DNA of 64,000 nucleotides from Metarhizobium sp017305935. Its GTDB lineage: Bacteria > Pseudomonadota > Alphaproteobacteria > Rhizobiales > Rhizobiaceae. The notes beneath the pieces are model-generated. The model did no database searches. It was not told the origin of the DNA and saw nothing but the letters and a program-made list of their open reading frames with translations. The first letter of the stretch is position 1. Each line of letters begins with the position of its first letter. Made by a program: the position numbers and the translations under genes. The stretch is taken from NCBI RefSeq assembly GCF_029601685.1, contig NZ_JARRIR010000005.1, positions 124,001 through 188,000 of the forward strand, given 5' to 3'. Positions 44,994 through 53,823 of this stretch are shown in pieces.

Positions 44994-46814
44994 TCAGGCG
45001 TAGCGGGCCTTTTCGAAACGCTTGCGCTCGTTCGGGTCGAGATAGAGCTTGCGCAGGCGGATCGACTTCGGCGTCACTTCCACCAGTTCGTCGTCCTGGA
45101 TCCAAGAGAGCGCGCGCTCCAGCGTCATCTTGATCGGCGGCGTCAGGCGGACGGCTTCGTCCTTGCCGGCGGCGCGGATGTTGGTGAGCTTCTTGCCCTT
45201 GAGCACGTTGACTTCGAGGTCGTTGTCACGCGTGTGGATGCCGACGATCATGCCGGCATAGACCTTCTCGCCGGCATCGATGACCATCGGGCCGCGATCT
45301 TCCAGGTTGAACAGGGCATAGGCGACGGCCTCGCCCGATTCGTTGGAGAGCAGCACGCCGTTGACGCGACCGCCGATCTCGCCCTTGTAAGGCTGGTAGT
45401 CATGGAACAGGCGGTTCATCACGGCCGTGCCGCGCGTGTCGGTCAAAAGTTCCGACTGGTAGCCGATCAGGCCACGGGTCGGCGCGAAGAAGCGCAGGCG
45501 CACGCGATTGCCGCCGGAGGGACGCAGCTCGACCATCTCGGCCTTGCGCTCGGACATCTTCTGGACGACGACGCCGGAATGCTCCTCGTCGACGTCGATG
45601 ACGACTTCCTCGACCGGCTCCAGCATCTCGCCGGTCGCCTCGTCCTTGTGCATGACGACGCGCGGGCGCGATACGGCAAGCTCAAAACCTTCGCGGCGCA
45701 TGGTCTCGATGAGCACGGCGAGCTGCAATTCGCCACGGCCGGAAACGAAGAACGAATCCTTCTCGCCCGACTCCTCGATCTTCAGCGCGACATTGCCTTC
45801 GGCTTCCTTGAACAGGCGGTCGCGGATGACGCGGCTGGTGACCTTGTCGCCTTCGGTGCCGGCCAGCGGGCTGTCGTTGACGATGAAGGACATGGTGACG
45901 GTCGGCGGATCGATCGGCTGCGCCTTCATGGCTTCCATGACCGAGGGGTCGCAGAAGGTGTCGGCAACCGTGCCCTTGGTCAGGCCGGCGATGGCGACGA
46001 TGTCGCCCGCATGGGCTTCCTCGATCGCGGTGCGCTCGATGCCGCGGAAGGCGAGAATTTTCGTGATACGACCGTTTTCGATCAGCTTGCCGTCCTGGCC
46101 CAGAACCTTGACGGACTGGTTCGGCTTGATCGAGCCGGAATGGATGCGGCCGGTGATGATGCGGCCGAGGAAGGGGTTGGCTTCGAGGATCGTGCCGATC
46201 ATGCGGAACGGGCCATCGGCGACCTTCGGCTCGGGCACGTGCTTGAGCACGAGGTCGAGCAGCGGCGCCATGCCCTCTTCCTTCGGACCATCCGGATTGA
46301 CGTTCATCCAGCCGTTGCGGCCAGAACCATAGAGGATCGGGAAATCGAGCTGTTCGTCGGTGGCGTCGAGATTGGCGAAGAGGTCGAAGACCTCGTTCAA
46401 CACTTCCTCGTGGCGGCCGTCGGGACGGTCGATCTTGTTGATCGCGACGATCGGCTTCAAGCCGACCTTCAGCGCCTTGCCGACCACGAACTTGGTCTGC
46501 GGCATCGGGCCTTCGGAGCTATCGACGAGGACGATGGCGCCGTCCACCATCGACAGGATGCGCTCGACTTCACCGCCGAAATCGGCGTGGCCGGGCGTGT
46601 CGACGATGTTGATGCGGGTATCCTTCCACTCGATCGACGTCGCCTTGGCGAGGATGGTGATGCCGCGTTCCTTTTCGATGTCGTTCGAATCCATGACGCG
46701 TTCCATGACGCGCTGGTTCTCGCGAAACGAGCCGGACTGTTTCAGGAGCTCGTCGACCAGGGTCGTCTTGCCATGGTCAACGTGCGCGATGATCGCGATG
46801 TTGCGAAGGGCCAT
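44994..46814 (-). CDS. typA: Translational GTPase TypA/BipA
   Basis: TypA/BipA is a ribosome-binding GTPase related to EF-G that helps 50S assembly and stress or symbiosis responses. The 606-residue protein starts MALRNIAIIAHVDHGKTTL at the ATG at 46814. It has G1 AHVDHGKTT at 10-18, G3 DTPGHADFGGE, G4 NKIDRP, EF-G-like domains III and V, and the BipA-specific C-terminal domain ending KRFEKARYA. It is monocistronic, with a terminator behind it. Confidence 0.97.
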   Translation of the reverse strand: MALRNIAIIAHVDHGKTTLVDELLKQSGSFRENQRVMERVMDSNDIEKERGITILAKATSIEWKDTRINIVDTPGHADFGGEVERILSMVDGAIVLVDSSEGPMPQTKFVVGKALKVGLKPIVAINKIDRPDGRHEEVLNEVFDLFANLDATDEQLDFPILYGSGRNGWMNVNPDGPKEEGMAPLLDLVLKHVPEPKVADGPFRMIGTILEANPFLGRIITGRIHSGSIKPNQSVKVLGQDGKLIENGRITKILAFRGIERTAIEEAHAGDIVAIAGLTKGTVADTFCDPSVMEAMKAQPIDPPTVTMSFIVNDSPLAGTEGDKVTSRVIRDRLFKEAEGNVALKIEESGEKDSFFVSGRGELQLAVLIETMRREGFELAVSRPRVVMHKDEATGEMLEPVEEVVIDVDEEHSGVVVQKMSERKAEMVELRPSGGNRVRLRFFAPTRGLIGYQSELLTDTRGTAVMNRLFHDYQPYKGEIGGRVNGVLLSNESGEAVAYALFNLEDRGPMVIDAGEKVYAGMIVGIHTRDNDLEVNVLKGKKLTNIRAAGKDEAVRLTPPIKMTLERALSWIQDDELVEVTPKSIRLRKLYLDPNERKRFEKARYA

Positions 46815-46853
46815 AAATCTATCTCTGAAGCTGGGGCTGCGCTGAAAAACCAT

Positions 46854-46879
46854 GCGCGCCAATTTTCATTGTGGCGCGC
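46854..46879. repeat. Hairpin between the M3 peptidase gene and typA
   Basis: GCGCGCCA at 46854-46861 pairs with TGGCGCGC at 46872-46879. Leftward transcripts of the peptidase gene would meet it about 85 bases after the stop, and TTTTT follows a few bases later on the minus strand, so it may terminate them. It is also only 40 bases before the typA start and might be part of the typA leader. Confidence 0.5.
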
Positions 46880-46961
46880 TCTTATCCTGTTTTTTGCATT
46901 TGCGAAAGGGGGAAGCGCCGTATGGCAGCCATGCGCGTGCCCCCGGACTCTGTCGGAAGCT

Positions 46962-49049
46962 TCAGGCGTCGGAGCCGGAAAGCGCTTCCGTCATCACCAG
47001 GCCCTTCTTGCGCAGCATCGCATCCGGGCTCGGCAGCTTGCCGCGGAAAGCCTTGTAGGCATCCTCGGGATCAATGGAGCCGCCGGTCGAATAGATATTG
47101 TCCTTCAGGCGCTTGGCCATGGCGGGATCGAAGGCGTTGCCGGTTTCCTCGAAGGCGGCGAAGGCGTCGGCATCGAGCACTTCGGACCACATGTAGGAAT
47201 AATAGCCGGCCGAATAGCCGTCGCCGGCAAACACATGCTGGAAGTGCGGCGTCGCGTGGCGCATGACGATGGAAGCGGGCATGCCGATCTCCTCCAGCAC
47301 CTGCGCCTGGATCTCCATGGGATCGCCACTGCCGTCGCGCGTATGGAACGCCATGTCGACCAGCGCCGAGGAGGTGAATTCGACGGTGTTGAAGCCGGCA
47401 TTGAAGGTGCGGGCGGCCAGCACCTTGTCGAGCAGCGCCTGCGGCATCGGCGCGCCGGTCTCGTAATGTACCGCATAATCCTTGAGGATTTCCGGCACCG
47501 TCAGCCAATGCTCGTAAAGCTGCGACGGCAATTCGACGAAATCACGCGAGACGCCGGTGCCCGAGACGCTGGGATAGGTGACATCGGAAAGCATGCCGTG
47601 CAGCGCATGGCCGAATTCGTGGAACAGCGTGCGCGCGTCGTCGAGCGACAGCAGCGCCGGCTTGCCGGGCGCGGGCTTGGCGAAATTGCAGACATTGTAG
47701 ATGATCGGCAGCTCGCCGCGTGCGCCGTTCTTCAGCGGCAGCTTGTGCTGCGACTGGAACGAGCTCATCCAGGCGCCGGAACGCTTGGAGGAACGGGCGA
47801 AATAATCGCCGAGGAACAGCGCCACCAATCGGTCGTCGCGGTCGCGGATTTCGAAGACGCGGACATCGGGATGATAGGCGGGAATGCCCGGCTTCTCGAC
47901 GGCGCGAATGCCGAACAGGCGTCCGGCGACATCGAAGCAGGCGGCGATGATCTTTTCGAGCTGCAGATAGGGCTTCAGCTCGGCCTCGGAGAAGTTGAAA
48001 CGCTCGGCGCGCAGCTTTTCGGCATAGTGACGCCAATCCCAGGGCATGACCGGATGGTTGTGGCCCTCGGCGGCGATCAGGCCGGCAAGTTCACCCTCTT
48101 CCTGGCGGGCGCGGGAAAGCGCCTTTTCCCAGACGCCGGTCAGCAGCGCATTCACCGCCTCCGGCGTCTTGGCCATGGTATTGTCGAGCTTCAGCGCCGC
48201 GTAATTGTCATAGCCGAGCAGCCTGGCTTTTTCGGCGCGCAAGGCGAGCGTCTTCGCGACGATTTCCCGGTTGTCGGTCGCTGCGCCATTTGCCCCGCGC
48301 GACGCCCAGGCGCGAAAAGCCTGTTCGCGCAGGTCGCGTCGTTCCGAAAAGGTGAGGAACGGTTCGACGATCGAGCGCGACAGCGTCACCGCATAGGATC
48401 CCTCCGCGCCGCGCTCGGCGGCCGCGGCGGCCATGGCATCGCGCAGGAAGGCCGGCAGGCCGGCGAGATCGGCCTCGTCGGAAAGGATCAGCGACCAGTC
48501 CTTTTCATCGGCCAGCACATTCTGGCCGAAATTGGCCCCGAGGCCGGCCAGTTCCTCGCTGATGGCGGCAAGCCGTTCCTGCTCGGGCTTGGCCAGCTTG
48601 GCGCCGGACCTGACAAAACCCTTCCAGTGGCGCTCCAGCACACGCATTTCTTCCAGCGTCAGGCCGAGATCGTCGCGGCGTTCCCACAACGCATCGATGC
48701 GGGCGAACAGGGCGGCGTTCATGCCGATCTTCGAATAATGCCGCGACATCTTTGGCGCGATGTCGCGTTCCAGGGCCTGGATCGTCTCGTTGGTATGGGC
48801 GCCGGCCCGGTTCCAGAACAGCGCGGAGACGCGCGAGAGCTCGTCGCCGGCCACTTCCAGCGCCACGACCGTATTCTGGAAGGTGGGAGCTTCGGCATTG
48901 CCGGCGATGGCGTCGATTTCCGCCTCATGCGCCCTCAGCGCCGCCTCGAAGGCGCCGGCGAAATCGCCATCGCCGACGGCATCGAAACGCGGCAGGCCTT
49001 CATGGCCGTTCCAATCGAAAATGGCGGAATTGGTTTCGGTCACGGACAT
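46962..49049 (-). CDS. M3 family oligopeptidase (Dcp/oligopeptidase A type)
   Basis: This 695-residue zinc metallopeptidase of the M3 family degrades short peptides in the cytoplasm. The zinc motif HEFGH is at residues 477-481, with the third ligand region in FVELPSQLYEHWL. The GYYSYMWSEVLDADAF segment near the C-terminus is typical of the Dcp/PrlC group. The ATG at 49049 follows GGAGCG; the preceding frame is not conserved. Whether it acts as dipeptidyl carboxypeptidase or oligopeptidase A cannot be told from sequence. Confidence 0.94.
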   Translation of the reverse strand: MSVTETNSAIFDWNGHEGLPRFDAVGDGDFAGAFEAALRAHEAEIDAIAGNAEAPTFQNTVVALEVAGDELSRVSALFWNRAGAHTNETIQALERDIAPKMSRHYSKIGMNAALFARIDALWERRDDLGLTLEEMRVLERHWKGFVRSGAKLAKPEQERLAAISEELAGLGANFGQNVLADEKDWSLILSDEADLAGLPAFLRDAMAAAAAERGAEGSYAVTLSRSIVEPFLTFSERRDLREQAFRAWASRGANGAATDNREIVAKTLALRAEKARLLGYDNYAALKLDNTMAKTPEAVNALLTGVWEKALSRARQEEGELAGLIAAEGHNHPVMPWDWRHYAEKLRAERFNFSEAELKPYLQLEKIIAACFDVAGRLFGIRAVEKPGIPAYHPDVRVFEIRDRDDRLVALFLGDYFARSSKRSGAWMSSFQSQHKLPLKNGARGELPIIYNVCNFAKPAPGKPALLSLDDARTLFHEFGHALHGMLSDVTYPSVSGTGVSRDFVELPSQLYEHWLTVPEILKDYAVHYETGAPMPQALLDKVLAARTFNAGFNTVEFTSSALVDMAFHTRDGSGDPMEIQAQVLEEIGMPASIVMRHATPHFQHVFAGDGYSAGYYSYMWSEVLDADAFAAFEETGNAFDPAMAKRLKDNIYSTGGSIDPEDAYKAFRGKLPSPDAMLRKKGLVMTEALSGSDA

Positions 49050-49184
49050 GATTCGCTCCTTCGGCCGGCATTGGATGTGGCTATATAAGCGAGGACGACG
49101 CGATTTCCCACCATGGCGGCATGGCTGCGCAATGTGCGCGTAAGAATTCCGTCCGATTTGCGGGCAAAAAGTCACCCATGAGAA

Positions 49185-49200
49185 TTAACGATTTGTTAAC
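49185..49200 (+). promoter_or_regulatory. CtrA-type binding site
   Basis: TTAA at 49185-49188, seven bases, then TTAAC at 49196-49200: a perfect match to the CtrA consensus TTAA-N7-TTAA. It ends 3 bases before the -35 of a good promoter, the arrangement seen at CtrA-controlled promoters. It lies 63 bases upstream of the unknown gene at 49263. Confidence 0.7.
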
Positions 49201-49202
49201 GA

Positions 49203-49231
49203 TTGACGCTGCGGCCCTCGAACCGCTAGAT
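49203..49231 (+). promoter_or_regulatory. Promoter of the unknown gene at 49263
   Basis: TTGACG at 49203-49208 and CTAGAT at 49226-49231 have 17-base spacing, close to the alphaproteobacterial consensus. Predicted transcription would start near 49238, giving a leader of about 25 bases that includes GAGGA before the ATG. Confidence 0.65.
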
Positions 49232-49262
49232 TCGCGTCAGATCCGTCCGAGGAATGTCCGCC

Positions 49263-49688
49263 ATGGAGATCAATTCTTTACGTTCCTATTACAATTACGG
49301 TTTCAGGAACAATACGCGCACATCCAAGATCTCCGGCATCGAGATCGATACCACGGACGCGATTTCGCCTGCCTCGCATTCCAACGAGCAGAATGCCTCC
49401 AACCTGGATTTCTCCTCGATGACCCCGCGCGCCCTGCGCGACGTCGCGCGCGCCAGCCTCGACGACGGCGTCATCGACCAGGAGACCTTTTCGGTTCTTT
49501 CCCAAGGCCTGCCGATGGAGGCGGTCGACCTCAGCGGCCGGCTGATCGACCTTTCGCATGTCACCGACGAGACGCCCTTCGATTTCCGCAGCTATTTCGA
49601 AAGCCAGTTGAACCTCGCCCTGTCGATCGGCGATAGCAGGTTGTCGGATTCGCTGCGCCCGGTCGCTTCCTTCGTCGGCGCGGCCTGA
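49263..49688 (+). CDS. Unknown protein, probably CtrA-controlled
   Basis: The 141-residue soluble protein has no signal peptide or membrane segment. Residues 1-50 are polar and rich in Ser, Asn and Tyr (MEINSLRSYYNYGFRNNTRT) and look disordered. Residues 51-125 form a helical domain with SSMTPRALRDVARASLDDGVIDQETFSVLSQG, a pattern resembling short unknown proteins near flagellar genes in rhizobia (MTPREL motif), which I recall only loosely. The ATG at 49263 is 9 bases from GAGGA; the ATG at 49254 directly abuts it and is unlikely. It is monocistronic. Confidence 0.75.
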   Translation: MEINSLRSYYNYGFRNNTRTSKISGIEIDTTDAISPASHSNEQNASNLDFSSMTPRALRDVARASLDDGVIDQETFSVLSQGLPMEAVDLSGRLIDLSHVTDETPFDFRSYFESQLNLALSIGDSRLSDSLRPVASFVGAA

Positions 49689-49888
49689 CGTTTTCAAAAA
49701 AAGCGGAGCCTGTTTTCCCTCAAGGAAATGCAAGGACAAAGCATTCGGCCTTTTCACGAGGTAATCTCAAGAAAAGCTGGACCGCCGTACTGACCTACAG
49801 TATGGCGACGCAACCGACTTTGAGGTGGGTTTTGGCGCTCGTATGCGGGAAAACCGCTGAAGCATCCTGGAACGGCTCCAAAACAGTT

Positions 49889-49918
49889 GCAAGTCGGTTC
49901 AAGTCGGACAAGACTTGC
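49889..49918. promoter_or_regulatory. Candidate MarR operator
   Basis: The half-site CAAGTC occurs at 49890-49895 and 49900-49905, with the inverted GACTTG at 49912-49917, making an 18-bp palindrome CAAGTC-N6-GACTTG plus a further direct copy. It lies 64 bases before the MarR-family gene and fits autoregulation. No other gene starts here. Confidence 0.45.
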
Positions 49919-49981
49919 TTTGGGGAAAACAAGATAGGGGCCTTTAGCGAGGGTGGCATGCCGCCCGGTCGCCGGGACTTG

Positions 49982-50449
49982 ATGACAATGCCGAACAACA
50001 TCACGCCAAACGCCCTGGGTTTCCTGATCGCCGATAGCGCCCGTCTGTTGCGCATGGCTTTCGAGAAGCGGATCGCCGGAGCCGGTCTCAACATCACCGC
50101 CGGCGAGGCTCGCACGCTGATGCAGGTCGCCGCCGTCAGCGGCAGCCGCCAGCTCGATATCGCCGCCCGCATGGGCGTCGAGCCGATGACCGTCTGCACC
50201 TTTCTCGACAAGCTGCAGGCCGAAGGACTGATCGAACGCCAGCAGGATCCGGCCGACCGCCGCGCCAAGAAGATCGTGCTGACGCCGCGCTCGGATACTA
50301 TCGTCCAGGCGATCAACGACGAGATCGAAGGCCTGCTCGCCGAAGCGACGCAAGGCATGAACGACGACATGCGCAGGAGCATGGAAGGCGCGCTGGTGAA
50401 ACTGCGCGACAATCTTCAGAAAGGCGAGCGCGGCGCGCGCGAGGCCTGA
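49982..50449 (+). CDS. MarR family transcriptional regulator
   Basis: This 155-residue winged-helix repressor family member has the recognition region LDIAARMGVEPMTVCTFLDKLQAEGLIERQQDPADRRAKKIVLT, which is the helix-turn-helix plus wing with the DxRxxR-type salt bridge (DPADRRAKK) of MarR. N-terminal and C-terminal helices form the dimer. The ATG at 49982 (GGGA upstream) is used; 49988 is also possible, and the frame extends upstream without similarity. Its ligand is unknown; ompW follows about 130 bases later with its own regulatory site. Confidence 0.85.
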   Translation: MTMPNNITPNALGFLIADSARLLRMAFEKRIAGAGLNITAGEARTLMQVAAVSGSRQLDIAARMGVEPMTVCTFLDKLQAEGLIERQQDPADRRAKKIVLTPRSDTIVQAINDEIEGLLAEATQGMNDDMRRSMEGALVKLRDNLQKGERGAREA

Positions 50450-50500
50450 GCGCTTGATAACCGGCAGCGACGAAAGGTCGCGGCCTTTCCCGCCGGCGTT

Positions 50501-50514
50501 TTGATCCATCTCAA
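50501..50514 (+). promoter_or_regulatory. FNR/FixK-like box upstream of ompW
   Basis: TTGAT-CCAT-CTCAA matches the FNR/FixK/FnrN consensus TTGAT-N4-ATCAA with one change. It is centred about 71 bases before the ompW ATG. A -10-like TATGTC lies about 22 bases downstream of the box, which suits a class II activated promoter with the box near -41.5. OmpW is oxygen-regulated through FNR in E. coli, which supports the reading. Confidence 0.55.
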
Positions 50515-50578
50515 ACCCTGTGGCGCCTGTCGTCTTATGTCTCGACCGTTACGATTTCGTTCGATCAAGGAGAGACAC

Positions 50579-51268
50579 ATGAACGACAAGGGTTCGATCC
50601 TCAGGGCAGCGCTGGCGGCGGCGACCCTTCTCGCCGGCAGCGGCGCGGCATTCGCGGCGGACATGGCTCCGGTCTCCGAAGCGCCGGTCGCCGCCGAGAC
50701 CATCAGCGCGAAAAGCCCCTGGCAGGTGCGCCTGCGCGGCCTCGGCGTCATCACCCGTGACTCCGGCTTCGTCGATGGCATCGCCGGCTCCGGCCTGTCC
50801 TTCTCGGACACCGCCATTCCGGAACTGGATTTTTCCTATTATTTCACCGACAACATCGCCGCCGAACTGATCCTCGGCACCACCTATGCGAAGGTTTCCG
50901 GTGAAGGCTCCATCGACGGGCTCGGCGAGGTCGGGAAGACCTGGCTGCTGCCGCCGACCCTGACGCTGCAATATCATTTCACCGATTTCGGCGCGTTCAA
51001 GCCCTATGTCGGCGCCGGCGTGAACTACACGATGTTCTACCACCAGAAGGGCATCAACGCCTCGTCGCTCGACGTCAAGAACAGCTTCGGCGCCGCCCTT
51101 CAGGTCGGCTTCGACTACATGATCGACGATCACTGGGGCGCCAACGTCGACGTGAAGAAGATCTTCCTGCGCCCGGACTGGGAAGGCACGCTCGGCACGA
51201 CGCCGATCAGCGGCAAGGCCAATCTCGACCCGTGGCTGGTCGGCGCCGGCGTCACCTACCGCTTCTGA
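50579..51268 (+). CDS. ompW: OmpW family outer-membrane protein
   Basis: This 229-residue protein has a signal peptide (about residues 1-26, cleavage after AAFA) and an eight-stranded beta-barrel of the OmpW type: SPWQVRLRGLGVITRDSG, ELDFSYYFTDNIAAELILGTT, LLPPTLTLQYHF, FKPYVGAGVNYT and a C-terminal VGAGVTYRF with terminal Phe for BAM recognition. OmpW forms a narrow hydrophobic channel in the outer membrane. AAGGAG lies 6 bases before the ATG. Confidence 0.92.
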   Translation: MNDKGSILRAALAAATLLAGSGAAFAADMAPVSEAPVAAETISAKSPWQVRLRGLGVITRDSGFVDGIAGSGLSFSDTAIPELDFSYYFTDNIAAELILGTTYAKVSGEGSIDGLGEVGKTWLLPPTLTLQYHFTDFGAFKPYVGAGVNYTMFYHQKGINASSLDVKNSFGAALQVGFDYMIDDHWGANVDVKKIFLRPDWEGTLGTTPISGKANLDPWLVGAGVTYRF

Positions 51269-51280
51269 TGCGGCGGGCCA

Positions 51281-51315
51281 CGGCGGGAAAGGCTTTCCCT
51301 TTCCCGCCGCTTTGG
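51281..51315 (+). terminator. Probable terminator of ompW
   Basis: CGGCGGGAAA at 51281-51290 pairs with TTTCCCGCCG at 51300-51309 around a 9-base loop. CTTTGGG follows, a weak T-run. It lies 12 bases after the ompW stop and separates it from the thiamine pyrophosphokinase gene. Confidence 0.6.
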
Positions 51316-51331
51316 GTTATGGGCTTTGCCA

Positions 51332-51982
51332 ATGACCCATTCCACCTTCGCCATCCTGCTCGGCGGCATGCTGACGCCCAATCCGCGGCTTGCCGCAACG
51401 CTTGACGGCGCGCGCGTGATCGCCGCCGATGGCGGCATGCGCCATGCCCGCGCGCTCGGGCTGACACCGGAACTCTGGGTCGGCGATTTCGATTCCACCC
51501 CCGCCGAACTGCTGGCCGAATGGCCGGACGTGCCGCGCCTGCCCTATCCGGCCGCCAAGGCGGCGACGGATGGCGAGATCGCCGTCGGCGAGGCTTTGAC
51601 ACGCGGCGCGACCCGCATCCTGCTGGTCGGCGCGCTGGGCGGCGATCGCTCAGACCATGCCTTCCAGCTCTATCTCTCCGCCATACGTCTTGCCGAGGAC
51701 GGCCTCGACATCCTCATGACCTCGGGTGAAGAAGAGGCGATGCCGTTGCTGCCGGGGCAAAAAAATCTCGACCTGCCGGAGGGCGCGCTGTTTTCGGTGC
51801 TCGGCCTCACCGCGCTCGATGGCCTCACCATCGTCAACGCCCGCTATCCGCTCGATAATTTCCACCTGCCCTTCGGCTCGTCGCGCACGGTTTCCAACGT
51901 CGCCAACGGCCCGGTGGCGGTGACGCTTCGTTCCGGCAAGGCGCTGATCCTTGCCCGCCCCTTCGATTTTTCAGGAGCCTGA
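51332..51982 (+). CDS. thiN: Thiamine pyrophosphokinase
   Basis: This enzyme transfers pyrophosphate from ATP to thiamine to make thiamine diphosphate, the cofactor of SucA. The 216-residue protein has the conserved AADGGMRHARALGLTPELWVGDFDS (residues 31-55), the KAATDGEIAVGEAL segment and GALGGDRSDHAFQLYLS. The C-terminal beta-sandwich binds thiamine. The ATG at 51332 is two codons after a TTG. The ABC-F gene starts 5 bases after its stop. Confidence 0.9.
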   Translation: MTHSTFAILLGGMLTPNPRLAATLDGARVIAADGGMRHARALGLTPELWVGDFDSTPAELLAEWPDVPRLPYPAAKAATDGEIAVGEALTRGATRILLVGALGGDRSDHAFQLYLSAIRLAEDGLDILMTSGEEEAMPLLPGQKNLDLPEGALFSVLGLTALDGLTIVNARYPLDNFHLPFGSSRTVSNVANGPVAVTLRSGKALILARPFDFSGA

Positions 51983-51987
51983 GCCCC

Positions 51988-53817
51988 ATGGCGCCGCCCA
52001 TTCTCAAACTCGACGACATCCACCTCAGCTTCGGCGGCGCGCCGCTGCTCGACGGCGCCAATTTCCAGCTCGAACCCGGCGACCGCGTCTGCCTCGTCGG
52101 CCGCAACGGCTCGGGTAAATCGACGCTGATGAAGATCGCCGCCGGCATGCTCGAGCCGCAATCCGGCGAAGTCTTCCGCCACCCCTCCGCCACCGTGCGC
52201 TACCTGCACCAGGCCCCGGATTTCGAGGGTTTTTCGACTGTGCAGGCCTATGCCGAGGCCGGCTTGGGTCCGAGCGACGATCCCTACCGCGTCGCCTATC
52301 TGCTCGAACATCTCGGCCTTTCCGGCGAGGAAGACCCGAAAAACCTCTCGGGCGGCGAGGCGCGCCGCGCCGCCCTTGCCCGCGTCATGGCCCCGGAGCC
52401 GGATATCCTGCTGCTCGACGAGCCGACCAACCATCTCGACCTGCCGACCATCGAATGGCTGGAAGGCGAATTGCAGAAGACCCGCAGCAGCCTCGTGCTG
52501 ATCTCGCACGACCGCCGCTTCCTCGAAAAGGTCTCGACCGCGACCGTCTGGCTGGATCGCGGCCAATCGCGCCGCCTCGACCGGGGTTTTGCCCATTTCG
52601 AAGCCTGGCGCGACCAGGTGCTGGAGGCGGAAGAACTGGAACAGCACAAGCTCGGCAAGGCGATCGAGCGCGAGGAGCACTGGCTGCGCTACGGCGTCAC
52701 CGCAAGGCGCAAGCGCAACATGCGCCGTCTCGGCGAATTGCAGCAGATGCGCGCCGATTATCGCGGCCACAAGGGACCGCAGGGCACGGTGCAGGCGAGT
52801 GCGGCCGACGCCCGCGAATCCGGCAAGCTGGTGATCGAGGCGGACAAGATCACCAAGACCTATGGCGAGCGCACCATCGTCGCGCCGTTTTCGATCCGCG
52901 TGCATCGCGGCGATTGCATCGGCCTCGTCGGCCCCAACGGCGCCGGCAAGACGACGCTGCTGAAAATGCTGACCGGTCAGCTCGAACCCGATAGCGGCAC
53001 CATCCGCCTCGGCACCAATCTCGACATCGCCACCCTCGACCAGAAGCGCGAGGATCTGAACCTCGACGACACGCTCGCCCATTATCTCACCGACGGGCGC
53101 GGCGAAAACCTGCTGGTCAATGGCGAGCAGCGCCATGTGACCGGCTATATGAAGGATTTCCTGTTCCAGCCGGAACAGGCGCGCACGCCGATCTCCAGCC
53201 TCTCCGGCGGCGAGCGCGCGAGGCTGATGCTGGCCCGCATCCTCGCCCGGCCCTCCAACCTGCTGATCCTCGACGAGCCGACCAACGACCTCGACATCGA
53301 GACGCTCGACCTGTTGCAGGAACTGGTCTCGGGCTATGCCGGCACCGTCATCCTCGTCAGCCACGACCGCGATTTCCTCGACCGCACCGTGACCTCGACC
53401 ATCGCCCCCGCCGACCCGGAAAGCCCGGATGGACGCTGGATCGAATATGCCGGCGGCTATTCCGACATGCTGGCGCAGCGCAGGGGTGCAGCCGAGGAAA
53501 GGCGCAAGGCGGAAAAAGCCGAGAAGGCGAAAGCCGCAGACAGCGCCCCGGCCGCATCCGCCGACGGCGCGAAATCCAAGGGCAAACTGTCCTACAAGCA
53601 GAAATTCGCGCTCGAAAACCTGCCGAAGGAGATGGCGAAGAGCGAAGCCGAGATCGCCAAACGCGAAGAGCGCATGGCCGATCCGAACCTGTTCTCCAAG
53701 GATCCCGCCGCCTTCAACAAGCTCGCCGCAGAGCTTGAAAAGCTGCGCGACGGCCTGACCCGCATGGAAGAGGAATGGCTGGAACTGGAAATGCTGCGCG
53801 AGGAATTGGAAGGATAA
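51988..53817 (+). CDS. ABC-F ATPase, Uup-like
   Basis: The 609-residue protein has two ABC ATPase domains and no membrane region: Walker A GRNGSGKST and GPNGAGKTT, signatures LSGGEARRAAL and LSGGERARLML, Walker B with LLLDEPTNHLD and LLILDEPTNDLD. A C-terminal charged coiled coil (about residues 500-609) is typical of Uup. ABC-F proteins bind the ribosomal E site or, for Uup, stalled or structured nucleic acids. It is likely co-transcribed with thiN. Confidence 0.93.
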   Translation: MAPPILKLDDIHLSFGGAPLLDGANFQLEPGDRVCLVGRNGSGKSTLMKIAAGMLEPQSGEVFRHPSATVRYLHQAPDFEGFSTVQAYAEAGLGPSDDPYRVAYLLEHLGLSGEEDPKNLSGGEARRAALARVMAPEPDILLLDEPTNHLDLPTIEWLEGELQKTRSSLVLISHDRRFLEKVSTATVWLDRGQSRRLDRGFAHFEAWRDQVLEAEELEQHKLGKAIEREEHWLRYGVTARRKRNMRRLGELQQMRADYRGHKGPQGTVQASAADARESGKLVIEADKITKTYGERTIVAPFSIRVHRGDCIGLVGPNGAGKTTLLKMLTGQLEPDSGTIRLGTNLDIATLDQKREDLNLDDTLAHYLTDGRGENLLVNGEQRHVTGYMKDFLFQPEQARTPISSLSGGERARLMLARILARPSNLLILDEPTNDLDIETLDLLQELVSGYAGTVILVSHDRDFLDRTVTSTIAPADPESPDGRWIEYAGGYSDMLAQRRGAAEERRKAEKAEKAKAADSAPAASADGAKSKGKLSYKQKFALENLPKEMAKSEAEIAKREERMADPNLFSKDPAAFNKLAAELEKLRDGLTRMEEEWLELEMLREELEG

Positions 53818-53823
53818 TTCCTT

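Noticed and set aside
44991..49088. 1365-codon open frame on the plus strand across typA and the M3 peptidase gene
   Set aside because: Same reason: exact antisense shadow of two well-supported genes.
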